Below are positions 60,563 to 64,000 of a stretch of 64,000 nt of DNA, one piece after another. The stretch is from Streptomyces sp. NBC_01428 (lineage in GTDB: Bacteria; Actinomycetota; Actinomycetes; Streptomycetales; Streptomycetaceae): NCBI RefSeq assembly GCF_036231965.1, contig NZ_CP109499.1, forward strand, positions 8,618,001 to 8,682,000, read 5' to 3'. The notes under the pieces are model-generated. The model was given only the letters and a program-made list of their open reading frames with translations, made no database searches and was not told where the DNA came from. The number at the start of each line of letters is the position of its first letter. The first letter of the stretch is position 1. Position numbers and translations under genes: made by a program.

Positions 60563-61321
60563 ATGCATCCTCCGCAGTTCACCGTCGAGTCGTCATCGAA
60601 CGGCGTGCTCGAGCGCGACTTCACCGTGGGCGACGTCCCCGGAGTCCTCTGGTCGCCGACCGGCGCCGCCGAGCGCGCGCCCCTGATCCTCATGGCTCAC
60701 GGCGGCGGCAATCACAAGAAGCACCCGGCGATGTCCGGCCGCGCTCGACGTCTCGTGTCCGGCTGCGGCTTCCACGTCGCCGTCCTCGACGCGCCGGGTC
60801 ACGGCGACCGGCCGCGCACGGCACACGACGAGGCGGAGATCGCCGAGTTGTTCCGGGCGCGGGCGGCCGGCGAGCCGGAAGGCCCGGTCGTCGTGCGCTA
60901 CAACGAACACCTGGCGCGCATCGCCGTACCCGAGTACCGGGCGGCCCTGGACGCCCTCCAGGAACTCCCGGAGATCGGCACCGACGGCCCGGTCGGCTTC
61001 TGGGGCATCAACATGGGCACCGCGATCGGCGTACCGCTCGTGGCGATCGAACCCAGGATCACGGCCGCCGTCCTCGGCCAGCACTGGCCCGACGTCCTGG
61101 CCGAGAAGGCGAAGCGGATCACCGTCCCGATCGAGTTCGACCTGCAGTGGGACGACGAGCACATCACGCGCGAGGAGGGACTCGCGCTGTTCGACGCCTT
61201 CGCCTCGAAGGAGAAGTCGCTGCACGTGAACTCCGGCACGCACAAGGAGTTGCCCCGGTTCGAGGCGGACAGCGCGGTCCGGTTCTTCGCCCGTCACCTC
61301 GGCGGCGCGGGCACCGTATGA
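60563..61321 (+). CDS. alpha/beta hydrolase-fold protein lacking the nucleophile Ser
   Basis: This 252-residue protein has LILMAHGGGNHKKHP near the N terminus (oxyanion region), VAVLDAPGHGDRP, and a nucleophile elbow that reads GFWGINMGTAIG, with Asn (codon AAC) where the catalytic Ser of G-x-S-x-G should be. Asp in LQWDDEHIT and His in SGTHKELP could be the other triad members. One base change (AGC to AAC) would explain it, so this is either a recent loss of activity, a pseudoenzyme with another role, or a different chemistry. GAAAGG precedes ATG 60563. The 17-codon ORF upstream may regulate it. Confidence 0.85.
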   Translation: MHPPQFTVESSSNGVLERDFTVGDVPGVLWSPTGAAERAPLILMAHGGGNHKKHPAMSGRARRLVSGCGFHVAVLDAPGHGDRPRTAHDEAEIAELFRARAAGEPEGPVVVRYNEHLARIAVPEYRAALDALQELPEIGTDGPVGFWGINMGTAIGVPLVAIEPRITAAVLGQHWPDVLAEKAKRITVPIEFDLQWDDEHITREEGLALFDAFASKEKSLHVNSGTHKELPRFEADSAVRFFARHLGGAGTV

Positions 61322-61418
61322 CCTGATCCGACCTGAGTGGTCGCGGCGCCCGGCATCCGGCCCGGCGCCGTGACCGCGATGCCGTGCACCGGCCGACGAG
61401 TTCGGCTGCGGCAGGCGC

Positions 61419-61859
61419 TCAGGGGAGACGCGGCTCGTCGTCGAGTTCCGTCGCCGCGGCGGTGACCGCGGGGAGTGTGCGGTAGGCGGCCCGGGCATGG
61501 GCGAGGCGGGCCAGGGTCGTCCCGATGAGGGCGGCGGACAGCAGGCAGGCGAGCCAGAAGGTGTCGCGGTGCCCGATCCAGCTGAAGGTGCCGGCGGGCG
61601 GCACGGCGAAGCCGTTGAGGAACAGCCAGCAGAGCACGGCCGTTCCGGGGGCCGCGGTGAAGCTGGCGGGGAAGCCGAGGACGACGGCGAACAGGGACAA
61701 CGCCGTGAGGGCGAGGCCTGGTCGGTCCGGTCCCACGGTGGTGTTGAGGAAGACCACCAGAACCAGCGCGCCCACGAAGGCCGTTGCCCACACCAGCGAC
61801 GTGGACACGGGCCGGGGCACGGGCCGGCTGCCGTTGCTGAGGGAAACCCACTCGATCAA
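61419..61859 (-). CDS. DUF4118-like membrane protein
   Basis: The start is TTG 61859 (LIEWVSLSNGS), ten bases after GGAG; no ATG is near. The 146-residue product has four predicted helices, in segments such as LVWATAFVGALVLVVFLNTTVG, LSLFAVVLGFPASF, AVLCWLFLNGFAVPPAGTFSW and FWLACLLSAALIGTTLARLAH. The order (four helices, with the PPAGTF loop between the third and fourth) fits DUF4118, the membrane part of KdpD-like sensor kinases, here without the kinase. It is divergent from the TrkA-C/antiporter pair, so it may be linked to K+ homeostasis. That link is speculation. Confidence 0.75.
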   Translation of the reverse strand: MIEWVSLSNGSRPVPRPVSTSLVWATAFVGALVLVVFLNTTVGPDRPGLALTALSLFAVVLGFPASFTAAPGTAVLCWLFLNGFAVPPAGTFSWIGHRDTFWLACLLSAALIGTTLARLAHARAAYRTLPAVTAAATELDDEPRLP

Positions 61860-62066
61860 TGGGTCACGTCTCCTTCCGGTCCGCGCCGGCGTCAAGGGGA
61901 GGGGAACGCCGGTGGGTTCGACTGCTGCTGTGTGTGGACCCCGAGGACGGATTGTTCCACTGGCGTTCCAAGGGGGCCGCGGGGGTCGGCCCCGGTGCTG
62001 GGTATGGTGACACCCAGTGGTTCGCAAAGGAACAGTCAAATGAGACAGACGGACGGGAGGGCAGCT

Positions 62067-62552
62067 GTGGGGGCTGCACGCATGAGCAGTACGCCGTTGC
62101 CGGGGATCGGGGTCCGCTACGACCTGAGCACACGAGAGCAGCGCCGCCTGTCGGTCGTCGCGCACCGGGACGGCTCACGGACGTTGAGCGCGTACCGCCA
62201 GGACGACCCGGACGCCTGCGCGCTGTCGGTGCGACTGTCCTCAGGGGAGGCGGAGGTGCTCATCGGCGCGTTGATGCCCGCGCATCACAGCCCGAGTCTG
62301 CTGTCGACGACCGAACTGGGGCTGGTGGCGGAGAGGAGCGAACTGTCCGCCACCTCCTACTGGAACGGGCGGTTGCTCGGGGAGACGCGCATGCGCACGG
62401 ACACGGGCGTGTCGATCGTGGCGGTACTGCGCCGGGCGGAGGCGATCCCGTCGCCCGGGCCGGACTTCCGGCTGGCCGGCGGGGACACGTTGATCGTGAT
62501 CGGCACGCGCGAGGGCGTGGAGGCTGCCACCGCGATCCTCGGACGGGAGTGA
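62067..62552 (+). CDS. TrkA-C domain regulatory subunit of a K+/H+ antiporter (KhtT-like)
   Basis: GTG 62067 is used, with GGAGG six bases upstream; ATG 62082 five codons on is the alternative. The 161-residue protein has an N-terminal region with GIGVRYDLSTREQRRLSVVAHRDG and a C-terminal TrkA-C (RCK_C) domain, LGETRMRTDTGVSIVAVLRRAEAIPSPGPDFRLAGGDTLIVIGTREGVEAA. This matches the KhtT/YhaT type, which gates the partner antiporter by binding cyclic di-AMP or sensing pH. It lies six bases before the antiporter gene, so they form one operon. Confidence 0.9.
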   Translation: MGAARMSSTPLPGIGVRYDLSTREQRRLSVVAHRDGSRTLSAYRQDDPDACALSVRLSSGEAEVLIGALMPAHHSPSLLSTTELGLVAERSELSATSYWNGRLLGETRMRTDTGVSIVAVLRRAEAIPSPGPDFRLAGGDTLIVIGTREGVEAATAILGRE

Positions 62553-62558
62553 GCCGCG

Positions 62559-63827
62559 ATGCACTCCTCCGCCACCTTCCTGATCGAGTTCGGGGCCATC
62601 ATCCTCGGCCTCGGACTGCTGGGCCGGTTCGCCGGCCGCTTCCAGTTCTCGCCCATCCCTCTGTATCTGCTGGCCGGGCTGGCCTTCGGCCAAGGCGGCA
62701 TCCTCCCGCTCGGCACCAGTGAGGAGTTCGTGGCGATCGGCGCCGAGATCGGCGTGATCCTGCTGCTCCTCATGCTGGGCCTGGAGTACACGGCCAGCGA
62801 CCTGGTGTCCAACCTCAAGACCCAGTACGCGGCCGGGCTGGCCGACGCCGCGCTCAACGCCCTGCCCGGGGCCGCGATGGCCCTGCTGCTGGGCTGGGGC
62901 CCGGTGGCGGCCGTGGTCCTGGCCGGGGTCACCTGGATCTCCTCCTCCGGAGTCATCGCCAAGGTCCTCGGTGACCTGGGACGGCTGGGCAACCGGGAGA
63001 CACCGGTGATCCTCAGCATCCTGGTCCTGGAAGACCTGTCCATGGCCGTCTATCTGCCGATCGTCACCGCGCTGCTGGCCGGAACGACCCTGGCGGCCGG
63101 CAGCGTCACGCTGGCGATCGCGCTGGGCGTGGCCGGGCTCGTCCTGCTGGTCGCGGTGCGCTACGGCCGGCACATCTCACGCTTCGTCTCCAGCGACGAT
63201 CCGGAGAAACTGCTCCTGGTGGTCCTCGGCCTGACGCTGCTGGTCGCCGGGCTCGCGCAGGAGCTCCAGGTGTCGGCGGCCGTGGGAGCCTTCCTGGTCG
63301 GTATCGCCCTGTCCGGCGAGGTGGCGGAAGGCGCGCACAACCTGCTGGCTCCGCTGCGCGACCTGTTCGCCGCGGTGTTCTTCGTGTTCTTCGGCCTGCA
63401 CACCGACCCGTCGAGCATTCCACCGGTGTTCCTGCCCGCGCTCGCTCTGGCGGTCGTCACCGCGGCGACGAAGATCGCCACCGGCTACTGGGCCGCGAGG
63501 CGCGCCGGAGTCTCGGTCAAGGGGCGATGGCGCGCGGGCGGCACGCTCGTCGCGCGCGGCGAGTTCTCCATCGTGATCGCCGGGCTCGCGGTCACCGCCG
63601 GGATCGAACCCTCGCTGGGACCGCTGGCCACGGCGTACGTGCTGATCCTTGTGATCCTCGGCCCGCTCACCGCCCGCTACACGGAGCCCGTGGCGCGCCT
63701 GGTGGGCGGCCTGCGCAAGCCCTCTCCCGCAACCGGGGCCGCGTCGGATCCGTCCGCCCCCGATCGGGAGGACGCGGTGGACGGACAGGACGCGCTGGAC
63801 GAGCAGGACACCGTCGGCCGGGTGTGA
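62559..63827 (+). CDS. CPA2-family cation/proton antiporter (KhtU/KefB-like)
   Basis: This 422-residue protein has about twelve hydrophobic segments. PLYLLAGLAFGQGGILPLG, LLLLMLGLEYTASDL and ILVLEDLSMAVYLPIV (the acidic residues of the transport core) are characteristic of CPA2 (KefB/KefC/KhtU). WISSSGVIAKVL is the other unwound helix. There is no cytosolic TrkA-N domain; a charged, Asp-rich tail ends the protein. With its small TrkA-C partner it is likely a K+ (or Na+)/H+ antiporter in the cytoplasmic membrane, used in pH or osmotic control. It starts six bases after the regulator stop. Confidence 0.93.
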   Translation: MHSSATFLIEFGAIILGLGLLGRFAGRFQFSPIPLYLLAGLAFGQGGILPLGTSEEFVAIGAEIGVILLLLMLGLEYTASDLVSNLKTQYAAGLADAALNALPGAAMALLLGWGPVAAVVLAGVTWISSSGVIAKVLGDLGRLGNRETPVILSILVLEDLSMAVYLPIVTALLAGTTLAAGSVTLAIALGVAGLVLLVAVRYGRHISRFVSSDDPEKLLLVVLGLTLLVAGLAQELQVSAAVGAFLVGIALSGEVAEGAHNLLAPLRDLFAAVFFVFFGLHTDPSSIPPVFLPALALAVVTAATKIATGYWAARRAGVSVKGRWRAGGTLVARGEFSIVIAGLAVTAGIEPSLGPLATAYVLILVILGPLTARYTEPVARLVGGLRKPSPATGAASDPSAPDREDAVDGQDALDEQDTVGRV

Positions 63828-64000
63828 CCGGGGACGGGCCGGCGGACCGCGACGAAGTCCGCGCCGCCCGGCGGTGAACCGCCACCGGACAGCCGGGTCC
63901 GACGGCACGGCCGTGCGGGTCCGGGCACGCGCCCGGCGCGTCACACCCTCGCGCTCGGAAGCACGCTTCGGGCTCCTTTCCTGGTAGACGTGACCAGTAC
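63828..64000. other. window end, no gene seen
   Basis: About 170 bases follow the antiporter. There are weak GC-rich inverted repeats near 63840-63890 but no clear terminator or coding frame. Confidence 0.4.

Overview
The window is very GC-rich, with dense genes showing strong GC third-position bias, many GTG/TTG starts, GGAGG-type ribosome binding sites and many TetR/MarR/LacI regulators, MFS pumps and secreted hydrolases. This is typical of a Streptomyces (or close actinomycete) chromosome, probably an accessory or arm region rather than the conserved core: there is no rRNA, canonical tRNA, ribosomal protein or replication gene.

Layout. 0-10 kb: a 5'-truncated ferritin-like protein, a glyoxalase-fold protein, a methyltransferase, a PAP2 membrane phosphatase, a SpoIIE-type phosphatase with an anti-sigma-like ATPase domain, a hypothetical protein followed by a 10/20-bp tandem repeat, a small membrane protein, a Ser-x-x tripeptide-repeat protein, a GNAT, an orphan LanC-like protein and a small membrane protein. 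The 10.2-10.55 kb gap holds the most unusual element: a tRNA-like RNA whose halves are in circularly permuted order. 10.5-17 kb: a LacI-regulated carbohydrate locus (LacI repressor, GH2 enzyme, sugar-binding lipoprotein, two permeases, no ATPase) with matching operators. 17-26.5 kb: a SRPBCC protein, an MFS exporter, a Rieske oxygenase, a 1.2 kb gap rich in inverted repeats, and a 1424-residue modular secreted GH87-type alpha-1,3-glucanase.

26.5-44 kb: several small regulator-target pairs in which a MarR or TetR repressor is divergent from its probable target across a clear palindrome (MarR/alpha-beta hydrolase, TetR/FAD oxidase, TetR/aldo-keto reductase, MarR/SDR). Among them are an orphan riboswitch-like RNA with its own promoter and terminator, a secreted lamin-tail protein, a DinB protein, an FG-GAP protein, a surface-anchored repeat protein, a carboxylesterase, a RibD-like reductase, a cold-shock protein and a 2'-5' RNA ligase-like protein.

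44-64 kb: an ALDH-MFS-TauD catabolic operon with a TetR, an iron-sulfur photolyase, a Sir2 deacylase, a TetR-APC permease-amidohydrolase locus, a GNAT, a GH3 family protein lacking the expected acid/base His, a sulfatase, a 17-codon leader ORF ahead of an alpha/beta hydrolase in which the nucleophile Ser is replaced by Asn, a DUF4118-like membrane protein, and a TrkA-C/CPA2 potassium-proton antiport pair.

The strongest candidate for something undescribed is the permuted tRNA-like RNA at 10334-10437. All family names come from motifs read by eye; no database search or folding program was run.
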